Of a DNA stretch of 64,000 bases, positions 48,401 through 59,100 are shown piece by piece (position 1 is the stretch's first letter; every line of letters starts with the position of its first letter). The stretch spans positions 124,001-188,000 of the forward strand of contig JAALGY010000022.1 in assembly GCA_032358165.1 (NCBI GenBank), written 5' to 3'. The notes beneath the pieces are model-generated. The model did not search any database. It had not been told where the DNA came from and saw nothing but the letters and a program-made list of their open reading frames with translations. The DNA is from Diplosphaera chodatii (taxonomy: Eukaryota > Chlorophyta > Trebouxiophyceae > Prasiolales > Stichococcaceae). The translations under genes were made by a program, and so were the position numbers.

Positions 48401-48541
48401 GTATGGGCAGAGGACCTGCAGCCGCAGCGCAGCTGCAGCAGCGCAGGCTCCATCCAGCTGCCTCGGCGGGCCAGCAGCGACATGGACTACGGGTCTGTGC
48501 TGGATTTGGGACGCCGGCGGTCCCTGGCACTCTCTACATGA
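45462..48541 (+). CDS. Protein kinase-like protein with a degenerate catalytic core (tandem copy 1, probable pseudokinase)
   Basis: Five exons (45462-45667, 46148-46447, 46608-46767, 46894-47146, 47301-48541) close in phase to 719 residues. The N-terminus MVCWCFGQPAVLDDEQLGN is Cys-rich, then Ser-rich, before LEPLAGHHHYRKLKTVQR-like sequence that matches the neighbour at 49044. The kinase fold follows: the glycine loop is replaced (RAATNFVQLAL), and the ATP-anchoring Lys is present in SAIKFVE. The catalytic loop is GGFDLSAWLL instead of HRDLKxxN, so the Asp may remain but the Lys and the metal-binding Asn are gone. DFG is DFA (KLADFAGA) and APE is CRAREV. The lower lobe keeps DAWSLGACLHMLLMG and RATVQDILRHPWF, typical of CAMK/AMPK-like kinases. 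The long Ser/Pro/Arg-rich tail (about 250 residues) ends RRSLALST. A pseudokinase or scaffold is the likely role. Partner unknown. Confidence 0.8.
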
Positions 48542-49043
48542 CCACTCTGTACTGTACTGCAGCCACGCAGCCTTGGAATGTACTGGGGAAGCGACTGTTT
48601 TATTTCACGGTTTCACTGTTTGTGACTAGGGACTGCTTGCGGGGGACAATAACTCAGGTGACGATAACTACCAGTGTTGGTATGCGGAACTGAGGGCATC
48701 TGCTTTATGGGGCGGGGCATCAGAGTAAACGCGGACAGCCTGTGTGCTGTCTGCTGTGATTGTTTGGCGACCTTCTGCAGTTTATTTCGAGAAGTTCATG
48801 CCGGCATTTATGTGCCGAATCGCACACCACGCTACAATGCTAACTGTAACATGGCAAACCACTCAACGCGAGTGCGATGCTGACACACGCTTGTCATAGA
48901 AGCGCCCTTGTTCCGCTGATATTGGTGGGCGCCGTTTACTCATGTACTGGATCTCCTGATCGCCGCACGTGCTGCATATCAGCGTCAGCGCTGGGTCGCG
49001 CAGCAAAGCGAACGTCAGCGGCGCCGCTCTGGCACACGCAGTC
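48542..49043. other. Spacer between the tandem kinase genes
   Basis: About 500 bp from the stop of copy 1 to the start of copy 2. It must hold the 3' UTR of one and the promoter of the other. A TGTAA at 48845-48849 may end the first transcript. Confidence 0.5.
48845..48849 (+). terminator. Possible TGTAA poly(A) signal of kinase copy 1
   Basis: The chlorophyte signal TGTAA occurs 304 bp past the stop codon, inside the short gap before the next gene on the same strand. Weak on its own because the motif is short. Confidence 0.35.
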
Positions 49044-52000
49044 ATGAGGCTGGTCAGCTGCTTTTGCGCCCCGTGGCCCGTGGCCGCCGAGGGAAATGGC
49101 CAACCGATCAGCCGGCGTGTACACCAGCGTGACACCGACGCGGCAACGCCCAGCGACAGCTCCGTCGCATCCGCCAAGTCCTGCGATGGGCTGTGGGACA
49201 GGGTCTCGGAATTGAAGGAGCGGCGCACGACCACAGGCTTTGCCGTGCGGCCGCCTGATGGCAGCAGGTAGGTGCGGGAAAACCCAGCACCTCCGGTCAC
49301 GGGTGCAGGCGGGAAGGGAAATGGTCGATGCACGGGATATTGCAGCTGCAACTCGGCAGTCAGCGCGCTGTCATGATGGTCTTTGGAAGGCTTTGAGCGG
49401 CAGGGCTGGTGGAGGGCTATCACACACAAGCGCAGTACATGACAGGGGTGGGGCTCGAGCCGAGCGATGAGTGGGGGCATCGTTGCAACGCAAATTGCGA
49501 AGTGCTGCGGCAAACCTTGACCTCGCTCGGTAGGCCTGTCTCATCTGCCGCGGGGTCGATTGCAGCGGGGTCTTCGGTCGACTCGCTACACAGGCGAACG
49601 CGGCAACGCTTCCCTCGTGAACCAAGTATTTATGCTATAACCCACTCAATGCTTGGCGCACGTGTTGTTACAAGATGCTGATGCACTATAGCGCAACCAC
49701 ACGGCCACGACAGCTTCGTGCAGGTGGTTGGCAAACCACGCGACATTCGCAGGTAGGGCGGCCCACTGAAACCCCTGGTGACGATTGACTCATCTGAGCT
49801 GATGGATATGTCTCTGTGTGTAGGTCGAGCCTGGACAGCGTGACGTCGGTGTGGCCTCCCCAGGCCGCTGCCCATCCTGCGCCTGCCTCCGGCGCATCAC
49901 GGCACAGCGTTGACATGGTATGTTCCAGTTTCCACCGCTGATCGGTGTCCACCTGTGATAACAAGTCAGGAGACATGTATTGACAGTCCCATCAGCTCTA
50001 CCCTGAACTCGGTCATTGACATGATGCCAGGGCTCGATGTCCTCGTTTGCTGCCGTCGCGGATGCGGGCCGGCAGCACAGCTGCGGCAACCCAGCACCCA
50101 GCGCACGTCAGGAGGCGCTGGCGGTCAGGTTCAGCAGGCAGGCGACGCCTGCGCCCTGGCGGCCCGACGCCACGCGGGTCACCTCGCAGTGCGAGCCGCA
50201 CCTCCTGGAGCCTCTCGACGGCCACCGCCGCTACCAGAAGCTCAAGACCCTGCACAGGTGGTCAACAGCATATGGCACCGGCGGGATGTGTCCAGCGTTG
50301 CAGCCAGCAGAAAGCTTGTGGTGCTGTCAATGAACCTTCGACCAGGACGCCATAAGGATGTGCCGCATGGTGGGGTGGGCTACGTCTCTGCTGCCGCTGC
50401 CATGTGGCAAATTTGCGACACTGCGGCCATGCAGGGGCAACACCAGCTTCGTGCAGCTGGCGCTGAACAAGGACACCGGGCAGCGGGTGGCCATCAAGTT
50501 CCTGGAGCTGGACGACGAGCTGTCGGGCCCCGCCGTCATGGTGGAGCTCCTCACGCAGCGCAAGTGCCGGCAGCACCCCCACGTCGTGCAGCTGCAGGTG
50601 CGCCGCCTGTAGGGTTTAGGGTCATGCTGCCGGGCTGCGGCTTAATGCATGTCATCACCATGTGTCCAATGAGGTGCTGCTTGGAAGTTCTATGTTAAGT
50701 GACGCTGGGTGATTTTCGTGTGAAAGCTGACAGGTCCATCTCCCGCGAGCGCGCCCAACTGATTGCTGCTGGTGATCGCACCTGCAGGAAGTTTTCAGCG
50801 CGGCAGGGCACCTGGGCATTGTGATGGACTACCACGACGGCGGCAATCTGGCGCAGTACATGGCCCAGCGCAAGGTGCTCAAACAGCATACCAAAGCAAG
50901 ACCACCTGTCCCCCTTCCCGCAATGCCTGCACTATCGCACATGCGACAGGCACCCACTGCTGGGCACCTACAGGGCACGCCACTGGACGAGGATGAGGCG
51001 AGGCGGCTGTTCCAGCCCATGGCCTCGGCGCTGGCGTACACCGCGGCCCTGGGCCTCGCCCACCACGACCTCAAGCTGGACAACTTCCTGCTGCACCAGG
51101 TGCTTCCCCGCCGTGCCTTGCACCGCTGCACCCAGGTTAGTGGCTGGTGCCAGGCAGCATACCTTGTCTGAACCGTGCTAGCATGCTCCCACATCCCACA
51201 TGCTATGTTGCGCCTGCACAAGCATACACCCTAGTGCCAATTTGCTGCAGGGACTGGCCCTTGCACCGCTGCCGGCACTAGCGGACTTCGCCTTCGCCCG
51301 GCACCACGGCAGCCCCGTCAAGTCGGCTGCCGGCGCCGGAACTCCAGAGTACACAGCTCCAGAGGTGCGCAACATTGCTCAGACCAAACAGCATGCAGAG
51401 CCATTCGCTGAGCTTGCTGGCGGCCTTGCCCGAGCTACATCAGGGTCACATGCGCCTGCTGCCCTGTGGTGCAGGTGCTGTCGACGCAGCAGCACGATGG
51501 GCCGCTGGCAGATGTGTGGGGCCTGGGCGTGTGCCTGGTCGTCCTGCTCACAGGCTCCTTCCCGGTGCGGAGTGCACCGTCATTACTATGTGGTGCTGAA
51601 AGTCTTGCCTGCGCAGGACGGACACTGCCACATCAGGCCTGATGTTGGAACAGGCCAACAGCTTGTCCCTTTCCAACATCGGAGTCACACTGCATGGTTG
51701 TCGTCATGTGCGCTCTGATGAAGTGGCAAACTCGTGATGCAGTTCCTGACGCCAGCGGAGACGACGTTTTCGGACATCAAGCGCATGCAGGCGATGTTCC
51801 CCCGCATCATGGCTGGCGACTACAACCCGCTGCCGCCCACCGTGCGCTAATACTTTCAGCCCCATGCTGTCTTGCATGGCCTTCGTGGCTCTGTCTTGCG
51901 CTCTTGCCTCGATGCGCGTACTGGACCTGCACCCCCATATTGGCACATGGTGTTTTGGCCAATATTGTCAGCCTGTGTGATTATGACAGCCGTGGCGCGC

Positions 52001-52609
52001 AGGTGTCGAAGAGCTGCGCGAGGCTGGTGCAGAAGATGCTGAGGGTGGACCCCGAGCAGCGACTTACGGCGGTGGACGTGCTGCAGCACCCCTGGGTGCG
52101 GACCGACCTGCCGCCAGCACTTGCAGCCGTGAACGACGACCTGCTGGTGCGCCCACTCAGCAGCACATTGGCATACAGCAATCAAGGGCCCCATGCAACG
52201 ACTTCTGCCCTCTCAATCTGTTAGCCCACCTTGCCATATGAGGCAACTCATGCGAGGATGCTCGACCAACCCGGGCGCACCAACGCTGCAGAGTGCCAAG
52301 GCTGCTGAGAAGCCGTGGCCGCCCCTAGCGGCGGCGGCGCTGGCGCTGCAGGCCAGTGGCGGGGATGCCACCCTGGAGCAGCTGGTCATGCCTCGCGCCA
52401 CGCGCCGCTTCTCAAGCACCAGTGAGACTTCACTGTTACGTGCGCAGTACATTCCAGCAGTGTTTGCAACTGATTTTGAGCATCTTGAACGAGGGCAAGT
52501 ACACCTTGGGTAACGTGTTACTCACTGCCTGGTGTCATCTGTTTCGCCTGCAGCCCCGCCGGTGGCGAAGTACTGGGATGTGCGCAGGGCGCCTCATGCA
52601 CGATCATGA
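49044..52609 (+). CDS. Protein kinase, CAMK/AMPK-like, tandem copy 2 (catalytic residues mostly kept)
   Basis: Twelve exons (49044-49267, 49824-49917, 50031-50257, 50435-50597, 50788-50874, 50974-51099, 51251-51364, 51475-51564, 51743-51841, 52003-52146, 52292-52421, 52554-52609) close in phase to 517 residues. The start MRLVSCFCAPWPVAAEGNG is Cys-rich like copy 1, and LLEPLDGHRRYQKLKTLHR precedes the kinase domain in both. The Gly loop is not recognisable (RGNTSFVQLAL). RVAIKFLELDD has the ATP Lys, GLAHHDLKLDNFLL has the catalytic Asp, Lys and Asn with HHD for HRD, LADFAFA replaces DFG by DFA, and GTPEYTAPEV is a normal activation-segment end. Then come DVWGLGVCLVVLLTGSFP, MAGDYNPLPP and RLTAVDVLQHPWVRTD. 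It could be active despite DFA. It shares the post-kinase PWPPLAAAALAL block with copy 1. The substrate is unknown. Confidence 0.85.
50610..50622 (+). repeat. Interstitial TTTAGGG-type telomeric motif in an intron
   Basis: TAGGGTTTAGGGT, nearly two units of the plant/green-algal telomere repeat, lies in the intron after the kinase exon ending 50597. It may be a relic or chance. Confidence 0.5.
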
Positions 52610-53457
52610 GCTGGCGACGATCGGCAGACGACTGGTCAGAGCGCTGGCAGGGCACCGCATCAGCTGCATCGGCTGGCACGCTGCTGAGCAGCAATCGGCA
52701 AACCCACATCCGCAAAGCTCCTCCAAGCAAGCTGCAGCAGCAGGAAGCAGCGTCTGGTCATACATTGCCAAAGCCAAATTTAGCAAAAATGGCAGTGTCC
52801 TGGTTTGCCTCTCATTACCTGGTTAGATGTTGATGGTGAGCCGACAAACGTGGATGTTTCGAAGGCTGTATTATGCTTGACTTGATGTATATGGCCTGCA
52901 TCCAATGATGTCCTTGGCGTTGATCCAGTAGGACCCCGCAGATGCCGTTGTAGCCGGCATTGCTGCCGCCCCTGCGGCGGCCGCACTGCAGGTAACAGCG
53001 AGGCCATCTGCCGTGTTATGTTGATGATTGGTAGAACACATCTGCTGTGCATGTGTTGACGCTATCTTTGGAAGAAAACTGCAGCATTGTCGAAGTTTGC
53101 TTTGTTAATACCGTAGTTCCTCCAAACTGACATGGAGGTTGTGTGTGCCAACCCTTTGTGTGAAGATATCGCAAGCTGTCTCGGCATCTTACAGCTGTCA
53201 TAGTCATCCTGCCAACAATGGCTCTCACTACCCTCACTCTAGTGTCAAGGCTGCACTGTCACGTCGTCAAGTCAGCAGCCGCTCTATGCCATATTTCTGC
53301 CGTGGCGAGCAGGAGGCCGCAGCGCTGCGGCCGGGTCGGCCATGCAGCGCTGCTGATATGTGCGATCAACTGCCATTGTTCATGCCATCATAGGGGAGCC
53401 TGCTTGCGTGCGTGGCTTGGTTCGGCAGCGGCAGCGGCAGGTAATGGCAGTAGTGAA
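52610..53457. other. Convergent 3' region of kinase copy 2 and POLE
   Basis: No coding exon was accepted here. A plus-strand open frame runs on past the kinase stop in another phase (to about 52830) but is not phase-compatible with the upstream exon. Confidence 0.5.
53189..53193 (-). terminator. Possible TGTAA poly(A) signal of POLE
   Basis: TTACA on the plus strand reads TGTAA on the minus strand, 265 bp beyond the POLE stop. Plausible distance, weak motif. Confidence 0.35.
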
Positions 53458-56117
53458 TCATCTCTTGGTGGTCAGCAAGAAGGCGCAGTGCTCCGCCAGC
53501 AGCTCGAAGCCCTGGTGACGGGCGATGCTGGCAAACACCCGCAGCCGGGCGGTGAACACGTCCGCCGGCAGGGTGTTGTGCAGCGCCCCGCCGCACGCGC
53601 CACACGACCGCCGCAGGTGCCCCATCGACACCTGCAGCCAGGAACGGAGAGGGTTTCGACGTGCCCAACGAGCTGGCTTGTACACAGGAGTGTCTGCAGC
53701 CCCGCAGGTGCTGTGTTCCGCCACCGCAGCTGCAGCCGTGCGACTGACAATCTGACCTGCTCCTGGCATGGACCAACTGCACTTCGTTCCGTTCATGGTG
53801 GGATGCATCTGCAGACAGCCAGCTGCAATCACGCAGCAGCAGCGGAGCGCGCCTGGCGGCACTTGTGGCACTTGAGGTCCTGCAGCTGGTACGCCCGCGC
53901 CTGGGAGGCCACCTCCCGGATCAGCAGTGCCTCGACTGTGGCGGCGTCCCGCCCCATGCCGCACGTGCTGCACTCCCAACGCCGCGCCTGTGTGCAGACC
54001 ACAGCTGGGTGAAAACACCGTGCGATGTAGCAAGCCTGTGAGGAGCCAGCTCGGCGAGGGCCGGTGCCTGTGCAACTGCGGCGTGGCAGCTCACATGACC
54101 ACCGCATGTTTGGGGGGTGGAGCAGGGCCTTTCGGCAGACGGCAGGGGCGCAGGCAGCAGCCACACTCCGGCAGGTGGGGCAGCTGTCTGGACACGATGG
54201 CCCGCACATTCAAGGGATGTAGGCGGACCTGCAGGTGGGGGTCGCGCGCCAGGTCCAGGTCGCGGCAGGCGCTGCACGCGTCGCAGACCACGTCCCGCAG
54301 CACCCACGTCAGGCACGGCTCCTGGAGGCAGCGGCAAGTGGTCGATCACAGTCGTGCTACTGCCAGTGATGCTGGACATGGGCAGGTGCAGCAGTACAGC
54401 ACAGTCTGCGCACAGCGTGTCCTGCTATGGCCAGGACCAAGTGCTGCTGCTTCCCAATCGATGCAGGGTGCCACCCTCTCTTCCTCGCACCATCTGACGG
54501 ATGCAGCCGACTTGCAGCAACACATGCGGGCGAGGAAGGCACCTGGAAGGCGGCGGCTGCGGAGAAGGGGCGGCAGCTGACGAGGGCCAGCAGGTTTCGC
54601 CGCATGAGCGCCACCTCCTCTGCCACGGCGGAGTCGAGGCCGAACACCTCGCACACCGCCCTGACCAGCGCGAGCGCGGGGCTGCCAAGCTCCTCCTGCC
54701 GCAGCAGAAAGACTGATCTGAAGTGGGGGCACGGGCAGCTGCATGGGTGCAGAAGGCGACAGCATCCCCGGCACGGGCCTGCAGCTGGGCGCCGAGGTCA
54801 ATGGGCCTTTGCACAGCCTTGCCACCAGTCTGCATGACCCGAGCGCATGTCACGGCCAGGGCTGCATGGCCATGTTGGAGCTGCAGGGTGCGTCCGCCGC
54901 GCACCGGGGACAGGTGGGAGCCGGGGCGGAGGGGGAACTGGTGCTCCCGGTTCTCCGCCCGCATGTTGCTGTACGCCAGCGCCCGCCGCGTGAAGTCCAG
55001 CACCTGCGCTCCAAAAGGGTGACACCACTCTGCGCTTGCAGTCAAGTCTGCTAGGTGCAACAGGTCGCTTGTTTTGCAACGAAGGGACAAGGCCTGAGGT
55101 TGATTTCAGGCTGAGGCGAACTGGCTGTGGATTGCAGGTGACACTGGGCTGATGGGCGGTGCGGCAGCAGCAGTCCCGGGCGCACCTTGGGCAGCGCCTT
55201 GCGCTCCACGTGCCACCGGGCTGCCTCCTCCAGCTGCGCCGCCCTTGACCGCGTGTCGACCACCGCCTGCGCAGAGTCAACCGGCGAGATGCTCAGTACC
55301 AAACCTGCGGGGCCATTTGTCCGCCCTTCTGCTGTGTGCTGTGCTTGTGCGTGGGCCTGTGTCGTTGCTCTGCTGCCTCTCATTGCTGTGAGGCTGACAA
55401 CGGTGGGACAGTCTGCGCAGCACCCCTGCAGCAGGCGGGCGGGTGACGCGTCGCTACCTGGGAGCCTGCGGCGGGGTCGGCAGCGGAGGGCGCCACCACC
55501 TCCCGCCACGGGGCGAGCAGAAACTCGGACACCAGGACCTGGAAGGGCGGCTGCACCGACGGCGGCAGGAACTCCTGCAGAGCACCGTCCAGGCAGGCTG
55601 TCTTTTCTGCAGTCGTCGGGCTGTGTCAGATGCAGGTTTGCTGCCACATGTTGCACAGTTTGGCTGACGCAGATTAGCTTGGACGCGAAGTTTTTTGAGT
55701 AGCAACAGGATGACCAGTGAGGGGTGATCAGTGTTCGCCAGTTTGTGACGTGCTCAAGCAGCTGTGGGTGGCAGTGCTGGTGGGAAACGTCGACAGAGGC
55801 CACACCTTGATGTTCCAGTTCATCTCGATCTCGCCACCTGCCGGGGCCTCCAGGTGCGACAGCAGCGCAGCAGCCTCCTCGCCTCCCTGCAGTGGAAGAG
55901 CACGCACGGGCCTCCACTTGTGAGGTGACAGCATGAGTGCAGCCCTCAGCATGTTGCAAGGAGCCAGTTGTGATGTGTGAGCAGGATATATGCACCGCAG
56001 CGGTGCAAGCATGCTCTTTTGAAATGTCTCCTTCCGTCTGAGGGTTGCTCGGATACAGCATTCTTTGCACGCAGGGTCGTGTTATGAGATTTTGCCGCCG
56101 CAATACTACAACTGCCC

Positions 56118-56152
<35 letters not shown>

Positions 56153-59100
56153 GGCTGGTTCCATGATGTGGGCAGCTCGCAGCCCGAGGCAGCTCCTGCG
56201 GGCAGCACGGGCCGGGGGCGCACCTGGGACAGCGCGCCGGGCTGGGTGGCGAGGCGGGTGCGCAGCTGCGGGTCCAGCGGCGCGGAGACGCCCGCCCAGT
56301 TGTGGCGGTCCCGGAACAGCAGGCCGTGCCACACGGCGCTGGGGTCCAGCCGCAGCCAGCCGAACAGCTCCCGCCGCTTCAGCGCCTCCAGCAAGTAGTC
56401 CACATACCTGCGCACGGGGTGCTTGGATCAATGGAGCTGCCCGTTCTACAGGTGACAAAACCGCAGCACACATGTGCACGCATGCCTTCACATGCTGTAC
56501 AGTGTTTGCAGCAGGCTTACATGGTGCAGCAAAGGGTTCACGCCAGCAAGGCACCACTGAGGACACACTGCCAGGCCACTCTGATCAGCAATCGGCTCTC
56601 ACCCGACAGCGGACGGCAGGTCGTGCTTGCCGGTGGCGATGATGATGGAGGAGAAGTCGGCGGCCACGATCGTGGCGCCCAGCTTGCCGGCCTCCGCCAC
56701 CAGCTGCAGCACAACCTTGCGCATCGCGGAGCGCACCGCCGCCAGCAGCGGCGCGCTCGCCAGCGCAGACTGCCCGGCGGCCAGCCAGCGGTACAGGTTG
56801 CGCAGCATCGCGTCAGCGCACCTGCATCGACCAACGGCATGCGAGATGCACAGTGCATGGTGTGGCCAGGCAGAGATGTCGGCGGGAGGCACAGCAGATC
56901 CATCCAGGGTGCGTCGCTTCACAGCAAAGTGTGTGCAGCACCACGAGCAGCAAGCGGCTTGCCACACACGTCCACTTGACGGGCAGCACATGCGGGTGGG
57001 AGCTCACGGGTTGCCGTGCTTGACGGCCTCCTGCAGCCAGCCGTCCACCAGGCGCTGCAGCACGCGCAGGGCGGGGGGCCCCGCCACGCCGCCGCCGCCG
57101 CCGTCCCCGCTCTCCAGCGCCACCAGCGCGTCCAGCGACGTGATGGCCGCGACCGCCAGGTGGTGCACCTCCAGCTCCACGCAGATGCTGCGGTACGCCC
57201 CCCGCCGCAGCACCTGCACTTACATCATGCTCCAGCTGATGACCGCCTCATGCCGAGTGCGACTGCCTCCGACACGGCCACATCTGCCAGGTGCTCTGGG
57301 ACCTGCTCCACATCACGGCTGCAGCGCTGCGCACGCACAGCAGCTCCTGCAGAGGGTGGTGGTGCTTGCGGCATAACATCCACCTTTGGACTGGTGCATC
57401 ACTGCATTGCACTGGTGTCAACGGTCAGCACAGCAAGCGCACATCGACTCGCGGCTGGTCGTCGGCGAACGCCGCATCCGCTGACGAGTCCTGCTGCTCG
57501 GCGCCCCGCAGCTCCGGCAGCGAGGCGTCCTCCGCCCACAGCAGCTGCCCGGCGTCCCGCAGCATGCGCGCGAACAGCGCGTCGGCGGTGGCCGTGCGCC
57601 AGTCGCCGCCCACCGCGCCCAGCGGCAGGTGCGCATACCTTGCCAGCTCCGCCCGATTCTGTGCTTCGCCCACCGAAGACGTCACGATATGTGATGTGTG
57701 ATGGGCATCATATTGTTCCCGTAATGCCACACACTCTTGGACATGTTTGAGCCAGTTGCAGCTGCAGTACATCACACACAATGATATGTCAGATGTGTGG
57801 GTGTGCACGGTGCAGCCTGCACCTGTAGATAGTGGCCCATGCCGGCGACGGCCATGACGGCGGTGCGCGCCGCGGGCTGCTGCCAGCCCAGGGGCGGGAA
57901 CTGGGGCGCCTCCGCAACACTGAAAGGCACGTCCATTGCCGGCATGTCGCCCAGCACCGGGATTGCGTGCGCAAGGCGAGCACAGCCGCCCGCTGCCTGC
58001 ACAGCGTGGTTCGAGTGTTCCTCAGCAGAGAGGGGTGCACAGTTGCAGCCTAAGTGTAAGGCACACGAGGAGCCCTGCAACGGATCTGAATATAGCAGCG
58101 CTGGTGACCTGCTACTGGATGAGCTAGCAACGCATCTGCCCTGTGGATCTCGACGCCGTTTCACTGCGTCACGACGAGGTCGAGGGCAGGTAAGCGCTGT
58201 TTAGTGATCAGTGGTGTTGTCATCAGCCTAAACCCTAAACCCTACCTGCACAACCAGCATCACGGGGCCGCGGTGCGTCTGGCGCATGGACGCAATGCCG
58301 CGCCCCATGTCCCGCGCCGCCTCCCCGGCCGACTTGAAGTACTTCACGTCGGCCTCCACCTCCGGCGTCTCCTGCAGATTGTAAGAGGTCGCTCTGATAA
58401 GTTGTGTATTTGTCATGATCGACAGGTCAGCGCCATGGTCTCACACTGGGCACCACACCCAGGGTGCTTTCTGCATTGTGCAAAGCAGGTGATCCTGCGC
58501 TCAGCTGGGCAACTGCTTGCTCGGAGCACCATTTTCGGGCTTGATCTCAATAGACATGGGCAGCGTCGCACACCTGGTCGGCTGATGCTGCAGCGAAGGC
58601 TTCCCTCCAGGACCGCTCCACCGCGGCTGTGTTGACCTCCTTTACCGACCGCGCCGCAGGGTTCACCACCATCACCCGCAGCCTGAGTCAGCGCCGGCAT
58701 TTCATAATTTGAGCTGGACGTTGGAATATTCTGGCAGGCGGCCAGCAGTAGACACCATCGTCGTCAAGCACATGGTTGGCAGGAGTTGGTATCTGCGTCC
58801 TGTGATGGCTGTGTAGCACAGAAGGCGACCTGTTGGAGGCGGGCATGTGCAGCGCATACACCGCGCTGCCCGACAGCGCATCGCTTGCGCAGTACAGCCC
58901 GATGTGGCGCAGCGGGCCCAGGCCCTCGGGGCCGTCCCCCGTCAGGTAGGCACCGGTGGTGGTCGTCGTGTACTGCAGCATGAGAGAGGAGTGAGCAAGT
59001 CAGCAACACGGCCTCTGAGGTACAGCGTCACATGGAGCACCTAAGCTTTGATGTTCATCTACCACGGTGGCGCCCATGTCACTCACCAATAGAGGTACAG

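Noticed and set aside
48863..49513. A 216-codon minus-strand open frame between the kinases
   Set aside because: The opposite strand carries the first exon of kinase copy 2 (49044-49267), which closes in phase with the rest and resembles the N-terminus of copy 1. The minus frame has no family match.
52606..52833. A 75-codon frame after the kinase copy 2 stop
   Set aside because: It would need a phase 2 upstream exon, but the exon ending at 52421 is phase 1; the phase-compatible frame stops at 52609.
56119..56151. CTG repeat as a polyglutamine-coding tract
   Set aside because: It lies between two POLE exons that join in phase without it, so it is intronic.
55051..56415. A 454-codon minus-strand frame in POLE
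   Set aside because: Only three short parts of this region match POLE blocks, in different frames separated by canonical introns; the rest is open by composition.
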